A stretch of DNA of 22,448 nucleotides from a virus: positions 1-22,448 of IMG/VR virus record IMGVR_UViG_3300034522_000064, one strand, 5' to 3'. Within the stretch, counting starts at the first letter, position 1. Every line of letters begins with the position of its first letter. Shown here in pieces: positions 1 through 6,094 of the stretch. The notes beneath the pieces are model-generated. The model saw only the letters and a program-made list of their open reading frames with translations. It made no database searches and had not been told where the DNA came from. The position numbers and the translations under genes were made by a program.

Positions 1-70
1 AAAAGATAAAATCATCCGGTGACAGGGGCAATATCTAACCAGAGCTTTTCAGAATTGAATATTTAAATGC

Positions 71-101
71 AAAAAGCCCCGCGGAATTAACCACAGGGCT
101 T
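71..101 (-). terminator. Intrinsic terminator in the tR' position
   Basis: Read on the minus strand, an 11-bp stem (AAGCCCTGTGG paired with CCGCGGGGCTT, two G-U pairs) with a TTAATT loop is followed by a short T-run. It lies about 120 bp downstream of the Q stop codon. In lambda the terminator tR' occupies this place, ending the short 6S leader RNA from pR' until Q modifies polymerase. The hairpin is seen directly. The tR' role is inferred from position. Confidence 0.75.
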
Positions 102-224
102 GGATGATTTCTTGCTGGTCGAAACGATTGAACGGATTCCCAGCGTTAGAACTGATACTAGACGAGAATTCCGTAAACCACAATATCTTTTTTCTCTAAA
201 ACTTACCTTTTATGGAAAAAATAA
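102..224 (-). promoter_or_regulatory. Q-to-tR' gap: expected late promoter pR' and qut region
   Basis: This non-coding stretch between the Q stop codon and the terminator is AT-rich near Q and contains no ORF. By lambda synteny the constitutive late promoter pR' and the Q-binding element should be here, with transcription towards lower coordinates. I could not identify convincing -35 and -10 hexamers by eye, so the call rests on gene order alone. Confidence 0.4.
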
Positions 225-1034
225 CTACCGAGTAACAGATTTCAATGCACTGTCTGCATATCCCTCCTGTCTGTGACACTCTTCCACCAGCAATTCAAAA
301 AACGGCTGGATGTGATCATAAGCCGTGGTTTTCTTCACATCCCATTCGGTGCGTACACCCTCCAGCACATTAGAGAATTTAAGCCGGGCATAACCTCTGC
401 CTGTGCAGCGCTCACAAACTTTCATAACCGGCACGCCCTGCATCTCCGTTTCTTTCTTGTCCAGTACCTTCCCTTTCCCATGGCAGCGACACGCATTGCT
501 GATAACACCTTTTCCGTTACAGGCTGAGCATAAAACGCGCGCAGTCTCCCGTACCGACTTCCATTCCTCCCAATATGACGGGCAAACCCCCTTCGTGATT
601 TTTGCCCATTTAGGCGGTTTCCCATCCGGGTACTGAACTTTATTTGTGAACACATCAGCTTCGGTAAAGCCACTACCATCGCAGCAGTCACACTTGCGTA
701 CGCTTGCTGCACTGCGTGCATAATCCTGGTATGCAAACGCACACAAAATCTCAAGAACTCGTTGGCGCAAGCCTTCATCGAGTTCAGTAACAGGTCTGAA
801 ATGTCGTGATATCTCAACGGCTGAACCATATAGAGCCTCCATTGCCCGATCCGGGCTGCTGATGCCAATTTTTGCCAGGTAAAGATCGAAACCAAATCCG
901 CACTTAGCATTAACGAGGCCAAGCGCAGCCATCACATCAGTACCAGTGAGATTGTCTGTAGCTGTTGCCCGCGAGGAATCACTGAACATCGGGGACTTCG
1001 GTGCAAAGTATTTTGCGATTGATTCGAGGTTCAT
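225..1034 (-). CDS. Q: Lambda Q-type late antitermination protein
   Basis: Q loads onto RNA polymerase at the late promoter and lets it read through terminators into the lysis and structural genes. The N-terminus (LESIAKYFAPKSPM, then GTDVMAALGL) closely follows the lambda Q pattern as I remember it, and the C-terminus ends LKSVTR as lambda Q ends LNAVTR. At 269 aa it is about 60 residues longer than lambda Q (207 aa). The extra length lies in a cysteine-rich middle with four DnaJ-like motifs: CDCCDGSG (115-122), CSACNGKG (169-176), a degenerate CRCHGKG (182-188) and CERCTGRG (207-214). I chose the ATG at 1034 over an upstream one at 1130 because it has a GGAG Shine-Dalgarno and overlaps the stop of the upstream small gene as ATGA. 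Acts in the cytoplasm during lytic growth. Confidence 0.9.
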   Translation of the reverse strand: MNLESIAKYFAPKSPMFSDSSRATATDNLTGTDVMAALGLVNAKCGFGFDLYLAKIGISSPDRAMEALYGSAVEISRHFRPVTELDEGLRQRVLEILCAFAYQDYARSAASVRKCDCCDGSGFTEADVFTNKVQYPDGKPPKWAKITKGVCPSYWEEWKSVRETARVLCSACNGKGVISNACRCHGKGKVLDKKETEMQGVPVMKVCERCTGRGYARLKFSNVLEGVRTEWDVKKTTAYDHIQPFFELLVEECHRQEGYADSALKSVTR

Positions 1035-1171
1035 CGAGCTTCTCCAGCATAAGTTTTCACGTAATTCTTCAGTATTCGGTAGTCCGTCAGCACAGAACCG
1101 GGAAAGTGGTATAAGCGCAATCGTTGCCAACGAACGCGGAGGTGATCGGCAAAGTAGGATTCGAATGTCAT
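1031..1171 (-). CDS. ylcG: YlcG-family small phage protein
   Basis: A 46-residue ORF whose core (FPGSVLTDYRILKNY) matches my memory of YlcG from the E. coli DLP12 prophage; both are 46 aa. Function is unknown. The protein is basic and aromatic-rich, with no signal peptide or metal motif. Its ATG overlaps the NinG stop as ATGA and its own stop overlaps the Q start as ATGA, so NinG, YlcG and Q are probably translationally coupled. The position directly before Q is the usual one for this family in lambdoid phages. Confidence 0.85.
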   Translation of the reverse strand: MTFESYFADHLRVRWQRLRLYHFPGSVLTDYRILKNYVKTYAGEAR

Positions 1172-1776
1172 GCGGCCTCCCTTGCTTTGACGAGTTGTCG
1201 CCTCAGCGCGCTGTAATGCTTTCTGATGGCTTCGAGTTCTTCGATGGTGTATCGGTGCTGGGTGTTATTGTTTTCGAGCGCCTCAACGCGTTCAGCCCCA
1301 ATTTTCTCTATAAGGCCAAGGCGGTACTGCTGCTGATTGCCCGACAGCTGAACGTTACAGTGGTGGCACTGTTTACTGATATTGTCTTCGTGATAGCGGA
1401 GATGTGACGCTTTCCCACGTGAGCGGTAATGCCCGGCTTCCCACTGGACGGTGTCGAATGTCCCACAACTGATGCATGGCAAATCATGGTCACGCTCGCG
1501 AATATAGTCATTGACGACGCGCTGGGTTAAATCCTCCCAGTGCTTCAGCGGCTTAACTGCAGCTTTGCGCTGGCGCCAGGCGGCTCGCTCTTTTTTCTCA
1601 GTGGCGCGCTGTTTGGCTGACTCCTTGCGTTGTGCTGCCTCCTTGGCCTTTCTGGTCTGCTCCTTGCCGATGGCGTTGGCGCACTCATAACCGCAGACGG
1701 TCTGCGTGTCTCGCACAGGATGGAACCACTGGCGGCATTCTTTGTTGGCGCACTTCCGGCGCGGTAGCTTAGCCAT
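1168..1776 (-). CDS. ninG: NinG/Rap recombination protein
   Basis: NinG (Rap) is a structure-specific nuclease that acts on recombination junctions in lambda. This 202-aa product has the family layout: an N-terminal zinc motif (C9, C14, C28, C32), a long charged helical stretch rich in K, E, R and A (about 35-75), then an HNH-like C-terminal part with CISCG (101-105), GHY (115-117) and CHHCN (137-141). Lambda NinG has the same blocks (RERDRDLPCISCGT, AGHYR). I start it at MAKLPRRKC, as in lambda, because the 73 upstream in-frame residues overlap the preceding small gene and look non-coding. It overlaps ylcG by 4 bp. Confidence 0.9.
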   Translation of the reverse strand: MAKLPRRKCANKECRQWFHPVRDTQTVCGYECANAIGKEQTRKAKEAAQRKESAKQRATEKKERAAWRQRKAAVKPLKHWEDLTQRVVNDYIRERDHDLPCISCGTFDTVQWEAGHYRSRGKASHLRYHEDNISKQCHHCNVQLSGNQQQYRLGLIEKIGAERVEALENNNTQHRYTIEELEAIRKHYSALRRQLVKAREAA

Positions 1777-1778
1777 GC

Positions 1779-1985
1779 TCACCCCCACGCCTTGTTTTGC
1801 CAGACACGGCTCGGCTTTGGTGCCTTCTCGCTTTCCAGCAACTGCACACTGACAGTCCAGGTGATGTTGTCGCGATTCAGGCTGCGTTCTACCGTGGCGC
1901 CACGACGACGGTAACTGGCCACCAGCTCGTCGGCTTGCTCGGTTGTACATTCGTGGTGGTGAAACCATGAGTATTTCATGGCCAT
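1779..1985 (-). CDS. Conserved lambdoid nin-region protein, unknown function
   Basis: A 68-residue soluble protein with a His-rich start (KYSWFHHHECT) followed by a basic stretch and an amphipathic C-terminus. It resembles small ORFs found before ninG in enterobacterial prophages, but I cannot name the family. The ATG at 1985 overlaps the DUF1367 stop (TGATG). An alternative ATG at 1979 has a better spaced GGGGTG Shine-Dalgarno and would give 66 aa. The stop lies 2 bp before the ninG start, so it belongs to the same operon. Confidence 0.7.
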   Translation of the reverse strand: MAMKYSWFHHHECTTEQADELVASYRRRGATVERSLNRDNITWTVSVQLLESEKAPKPSRVWQNKAWG

Positions 1986-2587
1986 CACCCCGCAAAGCTC
2001 ATGAGCTGCGATGCGGCGTTTTCCGCTTCACGCTGGTCCTTGAATGACCGGGATAATACCCAGCGCCACAGAACATCGAGCGCAGCTTTGTACAGCTGCT
2101 GGAACTCGGCTTCGTCCATGTTGGCAAAGGCAATGCTGCGGGGATGTTTACGAAGGGTACCGTCAGGAAGCTGAATAGCATCGTAGTGGCCGGCCTCGAC
2201 AATTACCCAGGCACGGTACGCGTCAAAGGATTTACACAGGCTGATCCCATTGGTAATTCGACGACTGGCTACCTGCTCCAGATACTGCTCGGCAGCATCC
2301 AGCAGTGCGCCTTCGTTTCCACCAAATGCCGCGAGGAATTTAGCATAACCATTTACGAGCTTACGCTCATTGCTGGATATCGCCCCGCCGGTGGGTTCCC
2401 AGTATTCGAAACCGAGATTGAGTAATGCGAAAAAGCGACGGTGAAAAGCAGGGTTGCGTACCTGCCGGAACTCGGCCACCAGCACGGCGCCTAGTTTGAT
2501 TTTTGATTGCAGAATATCGCTGGTCTCCGGCGTCGCGGGGATCAGGATTCCTGATGACTGCTTGATGAGTTGTAGTTCGTGCGCCAT
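1985..2587 (-). CDS. DUF1367 family phage protein
   Basis: A 200-aa protein matching the DUF1367 family of lambdoid prophages as I recall it: a basic N-terminus with LIKQSSGILIPATP, then RNPAFHRRFFALLNLGFEYW and a C-terminal LWRWVLSRSF helix. The biochemical function is unknown. The family usually sits near ninG in Salmonella and E. coli prophages, in the part of the nin region where lambda keeps recombination genes, so a role in DNA metabolism is plausible but not shown. The ATG at 2587 has a GGGGA Shine-Dalgarno 6 nt upstream. A promoter-like sequence about 60 bp upstream could drive this gene through Q. Confidence 0.8.
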   Translation of the reverse strand: MAHELQLIKQSSGILIPATPETSDILQSKIKLGAVLVAEFRQVRNPAFHRRFFALLNLGFEYWEPTGGAISSNERKLVNGYAKFLAAFGGNEGALLDAAEQYLEQVASRRITNGISLCKSFDAYRAWVIVEAGHYDAIQLPDGTLRKHPRSIAFANMDEAEFQQLYKAALDVLWRWVLSRSFKDQREAENAASQLMSFAG

Positions 2588-2643
2588 GGTATTCCCCGTG
2601 GCGCATAATTGTCAGGTTACTGGTTGTTCAGGCCAGTGACAGA

Positions 2644-2673
2644 ATTATGATTGGGTACGTAGCATTAAGTCAA
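2644..2673 (-). promoter_or_regulatory. Candidate promoter upstream of DUF1367
   Basis: Minus strand TTGACT (2668-2673) and CATAAT (2644-2649), each 5/6 to sigma-70 consensus, are separated by 18 bp. A short inverted repeat, ACTGG/CCAGT with a 9-nt spacer, lies just downstream and could be an operator or RNA hairpin. It would transcribe DUF1367, the 69-aa-class gene, ninG, ylcG and Q independently of PR. Confidence 0.45.
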
Positions 2674-2891
2674 TTTTTAGAAGTCATCTCCCTTACAACT
2701 TCCATGATGGTTTCTTTGGACCAGTACAATTCATCTCTGGATAATTTTCTGTTAGTTACAGAACCGGCCTTGGCTGAAAGGATGTAGCGTTCATCCGCTG
2801 CAAGTCCGAAAGACAAAAGCTCCCGACCTTTCCCATCGGTTATGATCACCCGTAAATTATCAGCAAGATCTGATTGGGCTACATCTGCCAC
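2670..2891 (-). CDS. Small orphan protein downstream of dinI-like gene; candidate antirepressor
   Basis: A 73-aa acidic, soluble protein with no family I recognise. The central part (RVIITDGKGRELLSFGLAAD) looks like a beta-hairpin and the C-terminus (KETIMEVVREMTSK) an amphipathic helix. The start is GTG at 2891, chosen because a strong AGGGGG Shine-Dalgarno lies 5 nt upstream. The gene follows the LexA-boxed dinI-like gene on the same strand after a 109-bp gap with no visible terminator. In Gifsy-1 and Gifsy-3, as I recall, a LexA-controlled dinI homologue is followed by the gene for a small antirepressor that inactivates a non-cleavable repressor. This prophage also has such a repressor, so the same role is inferred here. 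No sequence match to GfoA is claimed. Confidence 0.7.
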   Translation of the reverse strand: MADVAQSDLADNLRVIITDGKGRELLSFGLAADERYILSAKAGSVTNRKLSRDELYWSKETIMEVVREMTSKN

Positions 2892-3000
2892 TTAATCCCC
2901 CTGAGCGACATACAGACGCGATTAAAGAATGTCGGCAGCAGCATCAAAGGGATACACATTTTGGTATTCTGATAAATGCGCGCCAGCCTTAAGCGCAATT

Positions 3001-3234
3001 CTAATAAAACCAGTCGTCAGCGCTTTCCCAGGTATCCTGGAGGATTGATTCAATTTTCTTTTTATCGTCCTTGTCACCGCCAAAAACACTTAACCCATCC
3101 GACCCGGCACGGCGGATTGTGAGCCTGCAATTGTCATAGTGATCATTCAGGCGCTTAAGCAATTCTTTCTCCAGTGCAGGTACCGCGCCTTTAGGAAGTT
3201 CTTTCATGCGATCAATGGTTAATTCCACTTTCAT
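3001..3234 (-). CDS. dinI: DinI-like SOS protein
   Basis: A 77-aa member of the DinI/MsgA family. It shows the family pattern of an N-terminal strand (MKVELTIDRMKELPKG), a helix (ALEKELLKRLNDHY), a strand (CRLTIRRAGSDGLSVFGG) and the acidic C-terminal helix ending TWESADDWFY. E. coli DinI binds RecA filaments and modulates SOS-linked self-cleavage of LexA and UmuD. I use the ATG at 3234 because GGAGG lies 5 nt upstream; the in-frame ATG at 3246 overlaps that site. A LexA box lies 21 bp upstream of the start, so the gene is almost certainly SOS-regulated. It is likely co-transcribed with the 73-aa gene downstream. Confidence 0.9.
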   Translation of the reverse strand: MKVELTIDRMKELPKGAVPALEKELLKRLNDHYDNCRLTIRRAGSDGLSVFGGDKDDKKKIESILQDTWESADDWFY

Positions 3235-3252
3235 AATAGCCTCCATTGCATG

Positions 3253-3272
3253 TACTGTGTTTTTATACAGTA
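3253..3272 (-). promoter_or_regulatory. LexA box controlling the dinI-like gene
   Basis: The plus-strand sequence TACTGTGTTTTTATACAGTA holds a full CTG-N10-CAG SOS box at 3255-3270, extended at both ends by the palindromic TA. On the minus strand it overlaps a TATACT/TATAAA -10 region, with TTGATC about 15 bp upstream as a possible -35. LexA bound here would block RNA polymerase. The box is a direct observation; LexA control follows from the known consensus. Confidence 0.88.
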
Positions 3273-3333
3273 TACCTATGCACGGAAATGATCAACGTTT
3301 TAAGAGCACAAATTGTGAATTTTCTGTCAGTAT

Positions 3334-3361
3334 TAAAAAAAGAAAACCCGCCGTAGCGGGT
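3334..3361 (-). terminator. Terminator of the BstA-like gene
   Basis: On the minus strand a 6-bp GC-rich stem (ACCCGC, loop TACG, GCGGGT) is followed by TTTCTTTTTTT. It lies about 22 bp after the BstA-like stop codon and before the dinI promoter, so it insulates the SOS operon from the cassette gene. Confidence 0.88.
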
Positions 3362-3383
3362 CTGTATTCGGGTAGGATTATTA

Positions 3384-4310
3384 TCACTTACTTTCAATAG
3401 CGGACTGCTGGAATGCCTCGATTAAACGGGTCGCATCTTCTTTGCCGCCAGGTAGTACATTTGATTTTTTCAGAATGTAAGGAGGGAATTTAGTTGTCAG
3501 ATATTGATGTTTGAACCATCTACGGAACTCAGACAATGCAGCATCGGGATAGGCATTAATAATTTGGGGATTGGACCGTGCCTGAAGGAAATCATCAGGA
3601 TAATAATGCTCGCAATCAACCCGTTCACCAAATTCCCGTGCAAGTCCAGAACTATTCCAATGACGTGCCCAGCAACTGCCAACACTACCATCAGGAACTG
3701 TGTGTTGGTTGATGGCCAAACCGGCATTAATAAGATCGACCATCATACCCGCAATTTCATTAAAAATAATGAAGTAGCCATCAGGTATTGAACCCTTATC
3801 TTTAAGCAGTGAAACTCTGTCATGATAATGACGCCAGGGATCTTCAGGTTGATACTTAAGCGCTTCATAGATGAAGGTCTTAAGACCTTTTTTAGCAAGT
3901 TCACGGTAAGATCTGATGGCCGTTTCGCTTTCGGCTTGTTTTGCTTCAAAAGCATAGTATTCGAGGATCGCCATGCAAACAACATCTGGATATGCATGGT
4001 ACTCGACACCATTCCTGATTATTGGAATGTATAATTTTTCATCAGTAAATCCCTCATTTAAAAGATATGTTCCAATGAAGGTCATTCTTCCTTTTCGGAA
4101 AATACCATGCTCTACTGATTGCGCCCATTCATCAGTAATTTCCTTGATTCTTAATCGCTGGACACCACAAACACTTGCGAGTCCACTTTGCGTCAGATAA
4201 GGAATTCCGTTATCAAGAACCCCCATCTCAATACCGTTAATTACAGCCTCTTCCTTTACCTCAAGGTCCAAAGGGATCGTTCTTAAAGAGGTCGTTCTCT
4301 TCTGTGCCAT
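3384..4310 (-). CDS. Probable BstA-like prophage defence protein
   Basis: A 308-aa protein without signal peptide or membrane segments. Residues 17-100 (VINGIEMGVLDNGIPYLT, then QSGLASVCG) look like the KilA-N/antirepressor-type N-terminal domain. The middle (107-160: YPDVVCMAILEYYAFEAKQ, then RELAKKGLKTFIYEAL) and C-terminus (FRRWFKHQYL, KFPPYILKKS) match my recollection of BstA, the abortive-infection protein of Salmonella prophage BTP1, though I cannot verify this by alignment. BstA homologues sense incoming phage DNA and stop its replication at the cost of the cell. The ATG at 4310 has GAGGT 5 nt upstream; an ATG at 4328 lies before that site. The gene is monocistronic, with its own terminator and a repeat-bearing upstream region. 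Its base composition is more AT-rich than the flanking phage genes. Otherwise it is an uncharacterised KilA-N-type protein. Confidence 0.6.
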   Translation of the reverse strand: MAQKRTTSLRTIPLDLEVKEEAVINGIEMGVLDNGIPYLTQSGLASVCGVQRLRIKEITDEWAQSVEHGIFRKGRMTFIGTYLLNEGFTDEKLYIPIIRNGVEYHAYPDVVCMAILEYYAFEAKQAESETAIRSYRELAKKGLKTFIYEALKYQPEDPWRHYHDRVSLLKDKGSIPDGYFIIFNEIAGMMVDLINAGLAINQHTVPDGSVGSCWARHWNSSGLAREFGERVDCEHYYPDDFLQARSNPQIINAYPDAALSEFRRWFKHQYLTTKFPPYILKKSNVLPGGKEDATRLIEAFQQSAIESK

Positions 4311-4328
4311 TTTTACCTCTATTACCAT

Positions 4329-4632
4329 GATTTAATTGTAAAATTAAGGTGTTCTCAGTAATCATAAAATCTATGATAACGTTATTGATTAGATGGAGAA
4401 AAATCGGGTGAAATCGGGTGAAATCGCGCATTTTACATTTAATGTATTCACCACGATTTTGTTTGTCGCTTGTCTAGTCCATGCTCACTCCCTCCACGGA
4501 CATCATTATCCTTTTCCATGTAACACTTTGTACTAATTACCCTGACAATAAGCAAGCAAAAATAACAATAATGCTTGCTGGAAAGTTTTTATCAAACGAT
4601 AATGACGTCCTCTATTATTCAAGGAATCCACT
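4329..4632. promoter_or_regulatory. Divergent control region of the BstA-like/P63C cassette
   Basis: About 300 non-coding, AT-rich bases separate the two divergent genes. Seen in it are the palindrome ATAACGTTAT (4376-4385), a tandem 10-bp repeat (4401-4427), and an inverted repeat AGCAAGCA/TGCTTGCT (4551-4558 and 4572-4579). A candidate plus-strand promoter has TTGCTG at 4575-4580, a 17-bp spacer and GATAAT at 4598-4603. The -35 overlaps the right arm of the inverted repeat, so a protein bound there would block transcription of the P63C gene. Confidence 0.55.
4401..4427. repeat. Tandem 10-bp direct repeats upstream of the BstA-like gene
   Basis: AAATCGGGTG occurs at 4401-4410 and 4411-4420 and is followed by a partial third copy, AAATCGC, at 4421-4427. 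The array lies about 90 bp upstream of the BstA-like start. In BstA systems a short DNA element at the bstA locus (aba) protects the prophage's own replication from BstA. This array is a candidate for that element or for an autoregulatory operator. The repeats are seen; the role is inferred. Confidence 0.7.
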
Positions 4633-5661
4633 ATGAGCGTTGAAGACGAATCCCCGCAGGCTAAAGGTGGCAAAGCACGCGCAGAAAAAATGACGGCGGA
4701 TGAACGAAAAGAAGTTGCCCAGAACGCTGCCAACAAACGCTGGCAAAGGATTAAAACTAACCTTCCCTCTACTCAGCTTGAAGGTGTTCTAAAAATTAAT
4801 GAGACTGAACTGGAAGTAGCAGTACTCAACAATGGAAAGCGAATAATTTCTCAATCATCCGTTTTCAAAGCATTAGGGCGGCCAAGTCGAGGCGTGAGAG
4901 CCACGCTTGATGGTGAGATCATACTGCCTGCTTTTATGGATGCAGCCAATCTTATTCCATATATTAATCAAGATCTTATGGAAGTGATCAAACGAGAGCG
5001 ATATTTAGACAATTCAGGGTCTGAGCTTGAGGGCTATGATGCTTCAATACTTCCATTGGTATGTGATGCCTATTTAAAAGCCAGGCAGGATGGCGCGCTA
5101 AAAACAAACCAGATGGATACTGCTCAAAAAGCAGAAATCTTAGTTCGTTCGCTTGCAAAAGTCGGTATTATCGCCTTGGTTGATGAAGCCACAGGCTATC
5201 AAGAAATTCGCCCTAAAGATGCTTTACAGGCCTATTTAGACAAAATAATCAGCAAGGAACTTTCTGCGTGGGCAAAAAAATTTCCTGACGAGTTTTACGA
5301 AAATATTTATAAGCTGAAAAATTGGCCTTGGGCGGGTATGAGCAAGAATAGGTTTAGCGTAGTTGCCCATTATACTAGAGACCTTGTTTATGAACGTCTC
5401 GGCGACTCTATTCTTCAGGAGCTTGAGAAAAAAACGCCAAAACAATTGAATGGCCAGCGCAAAAGCAAAATGCACCAATGGCTTACTGATGATGTCGGCA
5501 ACCCCATGCTATCCCAACACTTGCATTCTTTAATAATGGTTCAGCGATTAGCCATCGCCAATGGATATGGATGGAATAGGTTTATTAAAATGGTTGATCA
5601 AGTCATGCCACGGAAGGGCGGTACTTTTGAGCTTGAACTTAACGATACTTCACTTGATTAA
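4633..5661 (+). CDS. P63C-domain phage protein, unknown function
   Basis: A 342-aa soluble protein. Residues 1-45 are charged and helical (KGGKARAEKM, then VAQNAANKRWQRI). Residues 50-85 (LKINETELEVAVLNNGKRII, then SQSSVFKALG) resemble the N-terminal domain of the divergent BstA-like neighbour. Residues 135-190 contain SLAKVGIIALVDEATGYQ. The C-terminal part, with KLKNWPWAG (227-235) and HYTRDLVYERL (246-256), is the signature I associate with the P63C domain of phage and mobile-element proteins. No function is established. The gene is on the strand opposite to the surrounding rightward operon, has its own promoter candidate and an AAGGA Shine-Dalgarno 7 nt before ATG, and is AT-rich. These traits mark a moron gene acquired separately and probably expressed in the lysogen. 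Confidence 0.75.
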   Translation: MSVEDESPQAKGGKARAEKMTADERKEVAQNAANKRWQRIKTNLPSTQLEGVLKINETELEVAVLNNGKRIISQSSVFKALGRPSRGVRATLDGEIILPAFMDAANLIPYINQDLMEVIKRERYLDNSGSELEGYDASILPLVCDAYLKARQDGALKTNQMDTAQKAEILVRSLAKVGIIALVDEATGYQEIRPKDALQAYLDKIISKELSAWAKKFPDEFYENIYKLKNWPWAGMSKNRFSVVAHYTRDLVYERLGDSILQELEKKTPKQLNGQRKSKMHQWLTDDVGNPMLSQHLHSLIMVQRLAIANGYGWNRFIKMVDQVMPRKGGTFELELNDTSLD

Positions 5662-5672
5662 CTTCCCCAATG

Positions 5673-5707
5673 TTCGCGCCCATACTGTCATATACATTGG
5701 GCGCGAA
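5673..5707. repeat. Perfect 10-bp GC-rich inverted repeat downstream of the P63C gene
   Basis: TTCGCGCCCA (5673-5682) and TGGGCGCGAA (5698-5707) are perfect inverted arms around a 15-nt spacer. It lies 12 bp after the P63C stop. No T-run follows on either strand, so it is not a standard intrinsic terminator. It may be a rho-type end, an RNA-stabilising stem, or a protein-binding site at the cassette edge. Confidence 0.6.
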
Positions 5708-5718
5708 TATACTCCTGC

Positions 5719-5750
5719 AATACTCTCTCAGCATTTTATGAGTATTTATT
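5719..5750 (+). terminator. Possible weak terminator of the P63C gene
   Basis: AATACTC (5719-5725) and GAGTATT (5740-5746) form a 7-bp AT-rich stem with a 14-nt loop, followed by TATT. It lies at the junction with the truncated DUF550 gene. The stem is weak, so this is tentative. Confidence 0.3.
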
Positions 5751-6091
5751 TAGATACCGGCATGACGTTGCGCATCCCATAACAGGAATTGCATGTCAGC
5801 CCATTCGCTAAGGTCGCCTGGCTCAGCAGCAGCCTCGAGCGCTTCTTTGGAAAGGTGCTTTAGCGGACCAATGGGGCCAACATCTCCGAAAGTGACCTGT
5901 GACCATGCTGCATGCTCACGGCGTACCAACTCGCGGGCAATCGCCCCGTCAATCACCTTCACAGCATCAGCCATTGCGTAGCCGAGATTTCCGCCGTCGC
6001 TTTGTGCTGCTGCTTTGCTGAGTATTTCGCTTATCTGGCGCAGGCGATCGAGTGACACAGGACCGTGCGCCGGGTGGTTGTGAGTTATCAT
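5750..6091 (-). CDS. DUF550 (MazG-like dATP/dGTP pyrophosphohydrolase family) protein, apparently 3'-truncated
   Basis: The N-terminal 113 residues of a DUF550-family protein: SLDRLRQISEILSK, VKVIDGAIARELVRREHAAW, SQVTFGDVGPIGPLKHLSKEALE, and the terminal SEWADMQFLLWDAQRHAGI. This family is related to MazG-type nucleotide pyrophosphohydrolases, which hydrolyse (d)NTPs; EALEAA and EWAD fit its metal-binding helices. From memory, full-length phage members continue beyond this last motif, while here a TAA follows at once and the AT-rich cassette begins. I read this as truncation by recombination or cassette acquisition. The start at 6091 has AAGGA 7 nt upstream, inside the end of the methyltransferase gene, 3 bp from its stop. 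Activity of the shortened protein is uncertain. Confidence 0.75.
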   Translation of the reverse strand: MITHNHPAHGPVSLDRLRQISEILSKAAAQSDGGNLGYAMADAVKVIDGAIARELVRREHAAWSQVTFGDVGPIGPLKHLSKEALEAAAEPGDLSEWADMQFLLWDAQRHAGI

Positions 6092-6094
6092 GGG

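Noticed and set aside
422-922. A 166-codon minus-strand frame within Q
   Set aside because: It lies entirely inside the well-matched Q gene in another frame and shows no recognisable domain.
946-1407. A 153-codon plus-strand frame across the Q, ylcG and ninG overlap
   Set aside because: It is antisense to three well-supported genes joined by ATGA overlaps and has no supporting signal.
2892-3000. Short open stretch between the dinI-like and 73-aa genes that reads partly like protein
   Set aside because: It has no start codon with a ribosome site and is only about 24 codons long, so coding is not supported.
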